This document shows, in pieces, positions 51,156-62,183 of a DNA stretch of 64,000 nt (within the stretch, counting starts at the first letter, position 1; each line of letters begins with the position of its first letter). The notes below the pieces were generated by a model, which saw only the letters and a list, made by a program, of their open reading frames with translations, did not search any database and was not told the DNA's origin. This DNA comes from Nocardioides sp. SLBN-35. GTDB lineage: Bacteria; Actinomycetota; Actinomycetes; Propionibacteriales; Nocardioidaceae. The position numbers and the translations under genes are program-made. The stretch spans positions 1,674,001-1,738,000 of the forward strand of contig NZ_VFNU01000001.1 of the NCBI RefSeq assembly GCF_006715725.1, written 5' to 3'.

Positions 51156-53731
51156 GGCGGCGCAGCCCCCGGCTCGCCCTCGTCGGGCTCGTCGTCGCCG
51201 CCAGCGCCGCGACGGGCGTCACCGCCCCGGCCGCCGCCGACCGGCCCCAGCCCGTGACGCCGCGCGCGGCCGGCGCCGGTGACGCATGGAGCAGCACTCA
51301 AGCGATGGAGCGCGAGCTCGTCGCCGCGGACGGCTCGTCGACCGAGATCTCCGACCCGAACACCGGCAAGCCCTGGCAGGTCACCGTCAGCGCCGACCAC
51401 ACGCGCAACCTGCGCGGGCGGGAGCGGGTGGGCATCACCTGGAGCGGTGCCCAGCCCAGTGGCGGGCGGGCCAACGACCCCTTCGGCCCGGGCGGCATGA
51501 ACCAGGAGTACCCGGTCGTCGTCCTGCAGTGCCGGGGGACCGGCGCCGAGGTGAGGCCGGAGACCTGCTGGACCTCGTCCTTCGGCCAGCGCTCGCAGGT
51601 CTCGAAGTCGGCCAGCGACGCGACCTGGACCGAGGACCTCTACGCCCTCGCGTCTGACACCGAGAAGGTGACCAGCAGCAAGGGCGACGTCCCGGGTGCC
51701 GACGCGTGCCCGACCATCGACCGCACCGGCCTGCTCTACACGCGGCTGGTGCCGTTCGTGAGCGCCAAGGGGCAGGTCTTCGCGGCGTGCGACGCCAAGA
51801 CGATGCCGCCCGAGGCGGCGGCGGACGCGGCACTGCCCGCCAACGAGATCGCGGCGTACACCGACGCCGACGGCAAGGGCTCGGTCCAGTTCGAGGTGCG
51901 CACCGACGTCGAGAACGAGTCCCTCGGCTGCAGCAAGTCGGTGGCCTGCTCGATCGTCGTCATCCCGATCGTCGGGATCAGCTGCGAGGCCGGCTCCACC
52001 GCCGACGAGCGCGACCTGAGCGTCGTCGAGAAGTCCTGCCGGCGCACCGGCCAGTTCGCTCCCGGCTCCAGCAACGTCACCAACGTCGGCGTCGACCAGG
52101 CGGTCTCGCCGATGCTGTGGTGGGCCCAGTCCAACTGGCGCAACCGCTTCGTGATCCCGGTGACCTTCGGTGACCCGCCGGACACCTGCGACATCCTCGA
52201 CCCGCGGGCACCGACCGGCTTCTACGGCTCCGAGCTGCTCGCGCAGGCCGCCCTGCAGTGGGCTCCGGCGTACTGCCTGAACAAGTCGCGGTTCAAGTTC
52301 CAGCACAACCAGATGCCCGACCAGGCGGGGTTCTCGCTGATGTCCTCGGGCGGCGGCGCGGCAGCACTGGTCTCCTCCGAGTACGAGACGGAGGGCGATC
52401 CCGTCGGCTACGCGCCGACGGCCCTCACCGGCTTCGGCATCGGCTACATCATCGACCGGCCCGGCAACGCGGGTGAGTACGCCGACCTCCGGCTCAACGC
52501 CCGGCTGCTCGCCAAGCTGCTCACCCAGTCCTACACGGGATCGAGCTTCGGAGCGGGGCACCCGGGGATGGAGCACAACCCCTGGGCGATCATGAAGGAC
52601 CCGGAGTTCGTCGCGCTCAACCCCGGCCTGTCGCAGGAGGCCCAGGAGGCCGGAGCCGCGCTGCTGTCGCTGTCCAACTCCTCCGACGTCATCCGCCGGC
52701 TCACCGACTACATCGCCAGTGACAAGGCGGCGACGGACTTCGTCAGGGGCAAGCCGGACCCGTGGGGCATGCGGGTCAACCCGTCGTACCGCAAGATCAA
52801 GCTGCCCCGCGACGAGTGGCCGCTGCTCGACGGCTACGTCCCCAAGGGCGGCACCGACTGCAAGGCGAACAACCCGTCGACGTACTTCAACGACCTCGCC
52901 GCCCCGGTCTCGACGATGCGCAAGATCGCCGAGGCGCTGCTGGACGCGTGGCCGAACGTGCAGACCCGCTGCGACACCGACCTCAGCGTCACGCCGCCGA
53001 TCTACAAGCTCGGGCGGACCGAGCGGCAGCACTACGGCGACCGCTTCATGCTCGGCATCGTCAGCCTCGGTGACGCCCAGCGCTACGGCCTGCGCACCGC
53101 GGGCCTGGAGACCCGGCCGGGCCGGTATGTCATACCGTCGGTCGACTCGTTGACGGCAGCGGTCAAGCTCGCCAGGCCCGAGGGCAGGCGCGGCCCGTTC
53201 GAGATGGACATGGCGAAGCTGCGCAAGGCGGGCAACGCCTACCCGGGCACGATGGTCGTCTACACCGCGGCCCGGCTGCGGAACCTCACCCCGGAGGACG
53301 CCGGCAAGGTCGCGCAGTTCATCCGGATCGCCACGACGGAGGGCCAGCGGGCCGGGAGCGGCAACGGCGAGCTGCCGGGCGGCTTCGTGCCGATCCGCGA
53401 CACCGGCGCCACCCGCGCGCTCTACACGCGGGCCCAGCGCGTAGCCCGGGCGATCGAGAGGCAGAAGGTGCCGGCCGCGGCGCCGGCCGAGGCCGGCCCC
53501 GCGACCGTGAACCCGGGGACGGCGGCCGCCGCGCCCGCCGGGGAGCCCGTCGCGGCCGCGCCCGCCGCAGGTCCGGCAGCGGCGGCCCCCGGCGCCGTCA
53601 CCATGCCCCCGACCCACGCGGTGTCCTCCGAGTGGAGTGGCCGGCTGCTGCCGGTGCTGCTCCTGCTGGGCCTGGTGTTCACGGTCGTCAGCGCCGTGTC
53701 GCGGGTCGTCCAGGTCCGGAGCCGTCGATGA
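51152..53731 (+). CDS. giant PstS-like secreted protein with C-terminal TM anchor
   Basis: Predicted 859 residues. Signal peptide at 1-30 ending near AAAD. An N-terminal region of about 300 residues with many cysteines (VVVLQCRGTG, PETCWTSSFG, SLGCSKSVACSIVVIP) is unassigned. The middle and C-terminal parts follow the PstS pattern: QMPDQAGFSLMSSGGGAAALV, VGYAPTALTGFGIGYIIDRPG, LLAKLLTQSYTGSSF and LTPEDAGKVAQFIRIATTEGQ. Then come an Ala/Pro linker, one TM helix (about 834-852) and a basic end. ATG 51152 overlaps the previous stop (ATGA). Probably a surface ligand-binding partner of the importer; no characterised homologue was recognised. Confidence 0.75.
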   Translation: MRRRSPRLALVGLVVAASAATGVTAPAAADRPQPVTPRAAGAGDAWSSTQAMERELVAADGSSTEISDPNTGKPWQVTVSADHTRNLRGRERVGITWSGAQPSGGRANDPFGPGGMNQEYPVVVLQCRGTGAEVRPETCWTSSFGQRSQVSKSASDATWTEDLYALASDTEKVTSSKGDVPGADACPTIDRTGLLYTRLVPFVSAKGQVFAACDAKTMPPEAAADAALPANEIAAYTDADGKGSVQFEVRTDVENESLGCSKSVACSIVVIPIVGISCEAGSTADERDLSVVEKSCRRTGQFAPGSSNVTNVGVDQAVSPMLWWAQSNWRNRFVIPVTFGDPPDTCDILDPRAPTGFYGSELLAQAALQWAPAYCLNKSRFKFQHNQMPDQAGFSLMSSGGGAAALVSSEYETEGDPVGYAPTALTGFGIGYIIDRPGNAGEYADLRLNARLLAKLLTQSYTGSSFGAGHPGMEHNPWAIMKDPEFVALNPGLSQEAQEAGAALLSLSNSSDVIRRLTDYIASDKAATDFVRGKPDPWGMRVNPSYRKIKLPRDEWPLLDGYVPKGGTDCKANNPSTYFNDLAAPVSTMRKIAEALLDAWPNVQTRCDTDLSVTPPIYKLGRTERQHYGDRFMLGIVSLGDAQRYGLRTAGLETRPGRYVIPSVDSLTAAVKLARPEGRRGPFEMDMAKLRKAGNAYPGTMVVYTAARLRNLTPEDAGKVAQFIRIATTEGQRAGSGNGELPGGFVPIRDTGATRALYTRAQRVARAIERQKVPAAAPAEAGPATVNPGTAAAAPAGEPVAAAPAAGPAAAAPGAVTMPPTHAVSSEWSGRLLPVLLLLGLVFTVVSAVSRVVQVRSRR

Positions 53732-54693
53732 CGACGCTGGAGGAGTCGCCGGTCGCGGCGAGCGAGCAGACCGTGCCGCGGGAGAGCGGGGCGCGCCCCC
53801 GGCGCCGCCCGCAGCGGCGCGCCCCGCGCCCGTCCCGGCAGGACGGGCCGCCCAGCCGGGCCGAGACCGCCAGCACGGTCGTCAGTACCTCGGCCACGAT
53901 GGCCGCACTCGTCACGCTGTGGATGGCGCTGCAGCTGCTCGTCCTCGGCGGGGTCGCCCAGGAGCGCAGCCAGTCACTGCTGTACGACGAGTTCCGGGCC
54001 GAGGTCGCCGCCGCGACCGCGAGCGTGGGGCCGGTCACCGAGCCGGGCGCACCGGTCGCGCTGATCCAGGTCCCGCGGCTGGGCCTGCAGCAGGTCGTCG
54101 TCGAGGGCACCGCGTCCGGTGACCTCCTCGCCGGGCCCGGCCACCTGCGCAACACCGTGCTGCCCGGCCAGGCCGGCGCCTCCGTGGTGTTCGGCCGCGC
54201 CGCGACGTACGGCAGCCCGTTCCGCGACCTCGACCGGCTCGAGCCCGGCGACCGGATCGAGGTGACCGTCGCCCAGGGCCGGGTGGCGTTCACGGTCAGG
54301 GCCGTGCGCCGCAGCGGAGACCCGCTGCCCCAGCCGCTCGCGGCCGGCCGGGCGCGACTCACGCTGGTCACCGCCGAGGGCCACGGCCGGCTGCGCGCGA
54401 TCGCGCCGGGCGAGGCCCTCTACGTCGACGCCGAGGCGGACTCGGCGTTCCCCGCACCGTCCGGCCTGCCGCCGACGGTCCCCGAACCGGAGAAGCCGAT
54501 GGGCACCGACACAGGGGTGCTGCCCCTGCTGGCCCTCGATCTCGCGCTGCTCCTGGCGTTGACGCTCGGGGTCATCGCCGCCCGTCAGAGATGGTCGCTG
54601 GTGCACGTGTGGGTGGTTGCGACCCCCCTCGCGATCGCCCTGGCATGGGTGACGACCGACGGAGTGATGCGGCTCCTGCCCAACCTGACCTGA
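53728..54693 (+). CDS. sortase-like membrane protein lacking catalytic His and Cys
   Basis: Predicted 321 residues. A basic N-terminal end and TM helix (about 57-76) precede a sortase-type beta barrel: VALIQVPRLGLQQVVVEGTA, LLAGPGHLRNTVLPGQAGASVVFGR, ATYGSPFRDLDRLEPGDRIEV and RARLTLVTAEGHGRLRAI. Active class D/E/F-type enzymes have GHRTTYGAPF and LTLTTC here. In this protein the His is Arg (ggc cgc at 54190-54195) and the Cys is Ala (gcc at 54372-54374). Two more TM helices follow (about 271-290 and 295-312). It cannot transpeptidate by the sortase mechanism; a scaffolding role for the neighbouring anchored PstS-like proteins is inferred. Confidence 0.8.
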   Translation: MTTLEESPVAASEQTVPRESGARPRRRPQRRAPRPSRQDGPPSRAETASTVVSTSATMAALVTLWMALQLLVLGGVAQERSQSLLYDEFRAEVAAATASVGPVTEPGAPVALIQVPRLGLQQVVVEGTASGDLLAGPGHLRNTVLPGQAGASVVFGRAATYGSPFRDLDRLEPGDRIEVTVAQGRVAFTVRAVRRSGDPLPQPLAAGRARLTLVTAEGHGRLRAIAPGEALYVDAEADSAFPAPSGLPPTVPEPEKPMGTDTGVLPLLALDLALLLALTLGVIAARQRWSLVHVWVVATPLAIALAWVTTDGVMRLLPNLT

Positions 54694-54769
54694 TCGCCGC
54701 CGTCGGGCGGTGTCCTCGCTGTGGCTGCACCAGTAGCCGCAGACCACTCACAGAAAGTCGAACAACGCA

Positions 54770-56269
54770 ATGTCCGTACGCAAGACCCTCACGGCCGCCT
54801 TCGCGGCCGCGGTGGCCACGTCGGCGGTGACGCTGATCGCCTCTCCGGCCCACGCCGAGTACGTTCCGCAGCCCGAGGACAGCAAGGCCGCTCCCGTGTC
54901 GGCCGACCTGATCGGCGTCGGCTCCGACACCACCATGCTCGCGCTGCACAACGCCGCGCTGCTCTGGAACGCCGGCAGCCACGGCTTCGACGTCGCCACG
55001 TTCAGCGCGCTGGGTGGCGGCGACGTCAACCTGCCCGCGCCCAACCTCGCTCAGCCCCGGCCGAACGGCTCCAGTGCCGGCAAGGCGGCGCTGCGCAACG
55101 CCGCCCAGTACAGCGAGGTCGACTTCGCCCGCTCCTCCGACCGCGTCGGCGGCACGGGCAAGGAGGCCGAGGGTGCCGACCTCGAGGGCATTCCCTTCGC
55201 GGTCGACACCGTCGTCGCCGCGGTCTCCAACAGCACCGCGTCGCACGCGCCGGCGTCGCTGACCAAGGCGCAGCTCATCGCCATCTACAGCTGCACGACC
55301 ACCAACTGGAACCAGGTCGGCGGCACCGCGGGCGTCATCAAGCCGCTGGTCCCGCAGAGCGGCTCGGGCACCGAGAAGTTTTTCAAGGCCCAGCTCGGCG
55401 TCGCCAACTACGGCTCCTGCGTCAAGGACTACGTCGACACCAACGGCAACGACGTCAAGGACGCCGGCGAGGCCAGCGTCCAGGAGCACTCCGACGCGCC
55501 GGTCAAGAACGACCCCGACGTGATCGTCCCGATCTCCAAGGGCCGCGCCGGGCTGATCCCCGGCAACACCGTGCGCCTGCTCGAGGGCGAGCTCGCCTTC
55601 AAGCGCGCGGTCTACAACGTGGTGCGTGCCACCGACATCAACAACGCCTCGGTCCAGGCCTTCTTCGGTGAGAGCGGCTTCCTGTGCTCCTCGGCCGCCA
55701 GGGACGCGATCGCCGCGGGTGGCCTGACCCAGCTCGCCACGCCGGCCAACGGCGGCGTCTGCGGCACCGCCGCCGACACGACCAGCGACTTCACCACCAA
55801 CGAGCCGGTCGCGACCAGCACCACGCTGACTGGGACCAGCACCGGCGCGGGCGTCAGCCTCGTCGCCAAGGTCGGCGGCTCGTCGACCCCGCTCGGCACC
55901 GTGACCTTCAAGGAGGGCGACACCGTCCTCAAGGCCAACGTGCCGATCGTCGGCGGCGAGGCCCGGTTCGTCGTACCGGCGCCGAGCGTGGGCGCCCACA
56001 CCTACAAGGCCGTCTACAACCCGAGCCAGGCCCGCTTCCAGGTCTCAGAGGCCACGGTCACCGTCAGCTACGCGCCGCCGGTCGCCGGCCCGTCCGCCGC
56101 GCTCGTCGCCGCACAGGCCCAGCTCGACGCCGCGAAGGCCAAGGTGGTCAAGCTCAAGAAGCAGGCCAAGTCGGCCACGGGCGCCAAGAAGGCCAAGCTC
56201 AAGAAGAAGCTGAAGAAGGCCAAGAAGGCGGTCAAGGCGGCCACCGCCGCGGTCGCCGCCGCGTCCTGA
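54770..56269 (+). CDS. pstS: secreted PstS-type phosphate-binding protein with Ig-like domain and Lys-rich tail
   Basis: Predicted 499 residues. Signal peptide ends near SPAHA. PstS domain (about 30-345): LIGVGSDTTMLALHNAALLW, VDFARSSDRVGG, PLVPQSGSGTEKFFKAQLG; an insert DTNGNDVKDAGE looks like a calcium-binding loop. Then a bacterial Ig-like Big_3-type repeat (about 350-435: TSTTLTGTSTGAGVSLVAKV, LGTVTFKEGDTVL). The last 50 residues are a lysine/alanine-rich helix (KKAKLKKKLKKAKKAVKAA) likely to bind anionic wall polymers. No lipobox, so it is released or wall-bound. Weak Shine-Dalgarno at ATG 54770. Confidence 0.88.
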   Translation: MSVRKTLTAAFAAAVATSAVTLIASPAHAEYVPQPEDSKAAPVSADLIGVGSDTTMLALHNAALLWNAGSHGFDVATFSALGGGDVNLPAPNLAQPRPNGSSAGKAALRNAAQYSEVDFARSSDRVGGTGKEAEGADLEGIPFAVDTVVAAVSNSTASHAPASLTKAQLIAIYSCTTTNWNQVGGTAGVIKPLVPQSGSGTEKFFKAQLGVANYGSCVKDYVDTNGNDVKDAGEASVQEHSDAPVKNDPDVIVPISKGRAGLIPGNTVRLLEGELAFKRAVYNVVRATDINNASVQAFFGESGFLCSSAARDAIAAGGLTQLATPANGGVCGTAADTTSDFTTNEPVATSTTLTGTSTGAGVSLVAKVGGSSTPLGTVTFKEGDTVLKANVPIVGGEARFVVPAPSVGAHTYKAVYNPSQARFQVSEATVTVSYAPPVAGPSAALVAAQAQLDAAKAKVVKLKKQAKSATGAKKAKLKKKLKKAKKAVKAATAAVAAAS

Positions 56270-56315
56270 CCCAGCACGCGCACCACCCCGCAGCACCCGC
56301 AGCACCCGCAGCACA

Positions 56316-56348
56316 GGTGCCGGGCGGCCCTCGTGGCCGCCCGGCACC
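56316..56348 (+). terminator. 14-bp perfect hairpin between pstS and pstB
   Basis: GGTGCCGGGCGGCC (56316-56329), loop ctcgt, GGCCGCCCGGCACC (56335-56348). It is 20 nt before pstB ATG and has no T tract. It may partially terminate or stabilise the upstream mRNA so that binding protein exceeds ATPase. A triple cGCAGCACC-like run precedes it (56289-56314). Confidence 0.6.
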
Positions 56349-56368
56349 GACCGATGAGAAGAGAGCCG

Positions 56369-57244
56369 ATGTACCCCAACGCCGACGACACGACCGTCAT
56401 CCCCGAGGTCCGTGCCGACGTACCCCGCCTCGATCCCGCCACGCCGGTCGACGCCGCCGTACCGACGGGCCTGGCCGCGCTCGAGGCCCGGGAGATCACG
56501 GCGTGGTTCGGTGACCACAAGGTCCTCGACCGGGTCTCGCTCACGATGGATCCGGGCCGGATCACCGCCCTGATCGGCCCGTCCGGCTGTGGCAAGTCGA
56601 CCTTCCTGCGCATCCTCAACCGGATGCACGAGCTGGTCCCCTCGGCCCAGCTGGCCGGTGAGGTGCTGCTCGACGGCGAGGACATCTACGACCCCGGCAA
56701 GCGGCTCATCGACGCCCGCCGCGCGATCGGCATGGTGTTCCAGAAGCCGAACCCGTTCCCGGCGATGTCGATCCGGGAGAACGTGCTGGCCGGCCTCAAG
56801 CTCACCGGCACCCGGATGAAGAGGGCCGACAAGGACGACCTCGTCGAGTCCTGCCTGGTCAAGGGCGGGCTGTGGAACGAGGTCAAGGACCGTCTCGACG
56901 CGCCGGGCGGCGGACTGTCCGGCGGCCAGCAGCAGCGCCTGTGCATCGCCCGCTCGCTGGCGATCCGGCCGCGGGTGCTGCTCATGGACGAGCCCTGCTC
57001 GGCCCTCGACCCGACCTCCACCCGGGTGATCGAGGAGACGATGCTCGACCTCGCCCGCGAGGTGACGATCGTGATCGTCACCCACAACATGCAGCAGGCC
57101 GCGCGCGTCTCCGACCAGTGCGCGTTCTTCCTCGCCTCGCAGGGCCAGCCCGGCGTGATCGTCGAGCACGGCGCCACCGAGGCGATGTTCCAGAGCCCGC
57201 AGGACTCGCGGACCTACGACTACGTCAACGGGCGGTTCGGCTGA
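56369..57244 (+). CDS. pstB: phosphate ABC transporter ATP-binding protein PstB
   Basis: Predicted 291 residues. After an N-terminal extension of about 45 residues: [20 protein letters not shown], Walker [22 protein letters not shown]-loop [18 protein letters not shown], signature [16 protein letters not shown], Walker [15 protein letters not shown]-loop [13 protein letters not shown]. Start ATG 56369 is preceded by the purine-rich GAGAAGAGAG; an in-frame ATG at 56354 is less well placed. It energises PstCA. No phoU follows, unlike in many pst operons. Confidence 0.94.
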   Translation: MYPNADDTTVIPEVRADVPRLDPATPVDAAVPTGLAALEAREITAWFGDHKVLDRVSLTMDPGRITALIGPSGCGKSTFLRILNRMHELVPSAQLAGEVLLDGEDIYDPGKRLIDARRAIGMVFQKPNPFPAMSIRENVLAGLKLTGTRMKRADKDDLVESCLVKGGLWNEVKDRLDAPGGGLSGGQQQRLCIARSLAIRPRVLLMDEPCSALDPTSTRVIEETMLDLAREVTIVIVTHNMQQAARVSDQCAFFLASQGQPGVIVEHGATEAMFQSPQDSRTYDYVNGRFG

Positions 57245-57270
57245 CCCGACGGGCTGTCGGCGGCGGGTCG

Positions 57271-57276
57271 TAGGCT
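57271..57276 (+). promoter_or_regulatory. -10 box of the mfd promoter
   Basis: TAGGCT 26 bp after the pstB stop. Transcription would start near 57283, leaving a leader of about 60 nt, unlike the leaderless genes in this window. Confidence 0.5.
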
Positions 57277-57286
57277 GGTGCCCGCA

Positions 57287-57311
57287 CCCCCGGTCGCACG
57301 TGGACCGGGGG
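57287..57311 (+). promoter_or_regulatory. 5'-leader hairpin of mfd (or pst terminator)
   Basis: CCCCCGGTC (57287-57295), loop gcacgtg, GACCGGGGG (57303-57311). It follows the mfd -10 box by about 10 bp, so it would form at the very 5' end of the mfd mRNA. It could also terminate the pst operon. Confidence 0.5.
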
Positions 57312-57345
57312 CGATCGTCGTGTTCCTCGACCAAAGGTGTGCCCC

Positions 57346-60858
<3,513 letters not shown>

Positions 60859-60860
60859 GT

Positions 60861-61580
60861 GTGCGTCCGATCCAGGCGAAGTTCCGGTCCGCCGCAGTGA
60901 GTCTCGCTGCGGTCGCCCTGCTCGCCGCCGGCTGCGGCGTCAGCGACAACGACGTGAAGCCCGGCGTGGCCGCCGAGGTCGAGGGCCAGCAGCTCTCGCT
61001 CAGCAAGGTCGACAAGGCGGTCCAGGACTACTGCGCCCTGGCCGCGACCAACCCGCAGGCGCAAGCGGCGCCCGTCGCGCTGGTCCGGGCTCAGTTCGTC
61101 GTCGGCTGGACCCAGGCGGTCGCCGTCGACGACCTGGCACCCGAGCACGGGGTGCCGCTGCCGGCCGAGCAGATCGACCGGACGTCCGTCACCGACGAGT
61201 GGGGTGCCCTCGGCACGATCGACGACGACAACTACGACACCTTCGAGTTCCTGACCTGGATCAAGCAGCGGCTCACCGACCCGGTCGCCCAGCTCGGTGC
61301 CGACGAGTCCGGTGGCCGGGGCGACGATGCCATCGAGGCGGGCATCGCGCTGATCACGAAGTGGCTCGACGACCACGACGTCAGCTTCAACCCCGTCTTC
61401 GGGACCTACGACGCGACGACCGGTGTGTTCAGCGGGGACCCGCTCTCGGTGCCGGTGAGCAGCGAGGCCAAGGGCGCCAGCAACACCGCCGCCATGACGC
61501 CCGAGCAGGTCGCGAAGCTGCCGGCCGACCAGCGCTGCGGCCCGGCCGCCGCGCCGGCGGCGGTCGTCCCCCAGGGATAG
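60861..61580 (+). CDS. lipoprotein, SurA-N-like or uncharacterised
   Basis: Predicted 239 residues. GTG 60861 has an AAGGAG Shine-Dalgarno 5 nt upstream that overlaps the mfd stop. A hydrophobic signal ends in the lipobox LLAAGC, so it is lipid-anchored outside the membrane. The following GVAAEVEGQQLSLSKVDKAVQDYC resembles the start of SurA/PrsA-type chaperone N-terminal domains, and a lipoprotein gene beside mfd and mazG is common in actinobacteria. No peptidyl-prolyl isomerase domain is visible. An extracytoplasmic folding role is possible but unproven. Confidence 0.8.
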   Translation: MRPIQAKFRSAAVSLAAVALLAAGCGVSDNDVKPGVAAEVEGQQLSLSKVDKAVQDYCALAATNPQAQAAPVALVRAQFVVGWTQAVAVDDLAPEHGVPLPAEQIDRTSVTDEWGALGTIDDDNYDTFEFLTWIKQRLTDPVAQLGADESGGRGDDAIEAGIALITKWLDDHDVSFNPVFGTYDATTGVFSGDPLSVPVSSEAKGASNTAAMTPEQVAKLPADQRCGPAAAPAAVVPQG

Positions 61581-61583
61581 GCG

Positions 61584-62183
61584 GTGTCCGAGCCGGCGGA
61601 CGGGGCCGTCGCCGAGTTCGTCGACGTGATGCGGCGGCTGCGGGCGGAGTGTCCGTGGAAGCAGGAGCAGACCCACCGCTCGCTGGTCCGCTACCTGCTC
61701 GAGGAGACCTACGAGACCGTCGACGCCATCGACGAGGCCGAGGCGAGCGGCGAGTTCGGCCACCTCGCCGAGGAGCTCGGCGACCTGCTGCTGCAGGTGG
61801 TGTTCCATGCCGTGATCGCCGAGGAGCGCGGCGACTTCACGCTCGACGACGTCGCCCGCGGCATCACCGAGAAGATGCGCCGTCGCAACCCGCACGTCTT
61901 CGGGAACGAGTCCGGTGATCTCACCGCCGAGCAGGTCGACGAGCGCTGGCAGCGGATCAAGGCCGCCGAGCGCGCGGCTCCTGGCGACCTGCCCGCCGCC
62001 CTCCCCGCCCTGCTGTACGCCGACAAGACGCTCGCCCGGCGCGAGCGGGCCGGGCTCCCGGTCGACGTGGCGGCGGACTCGGCGGACCTCGGCGAGCGGC
62101 TGCTGGCCCTGGTCGCCGAGGCCCGCGCCGAGGGCGTCGACCCGGAGCAGGCGCTGCGCGACGCCGTCCGGAGGAGGCAGTGA
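61584..62183 (+). CDS. mazG: MazG nucleoside triphosphate pyrophosphohydrolase
   Basis: Predicted 199 residues, one MazG unit: LRAECPWKQEQTHRSLVRYLLEETYETVDAI and EELGDLLLQVVFHAVIAEE give the EExxE/ExxD metal-binding helices, followed by RNPHVFGNESGDLTAEQVDERWQRIKAAER. It hydrolyses (d)NTPs to monophosphates and helps clear damaged nucleotides. It is shorter than the two-domain E. coli protein. GTG 61584 lies 3 bp after the lipoprotein stop; its own stop overlaps the ceramidase gene as GTGA. The mfd-mazG linkage is conserved in actinobacteria. Confidence 0.94.
   Translation: MSEPADGAVAEFVDVMRRLRAECPWKQEQTHRSLVRYLLEETYETVDAIDEAEASGEFGHLAEELGDLLLQVVFHAVIAEERGDFTLDDVARGITEKMRRRNPHVFGNESGDLTAEQVDERWQRIKAAERAAPGDLPAALPALLYADKTLARRERAGLPVDVAADSADLGERLLALVAEARAEGVDPEQALRDAVRRRQ

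Noticed and set aside
50828..53617. A 929-codon minus-strand open frame opposite the PstS-like genes
   Set aside because: Composition typical of antisense frames; the plus-strand genes have signal peptides, domains and coupled starts.
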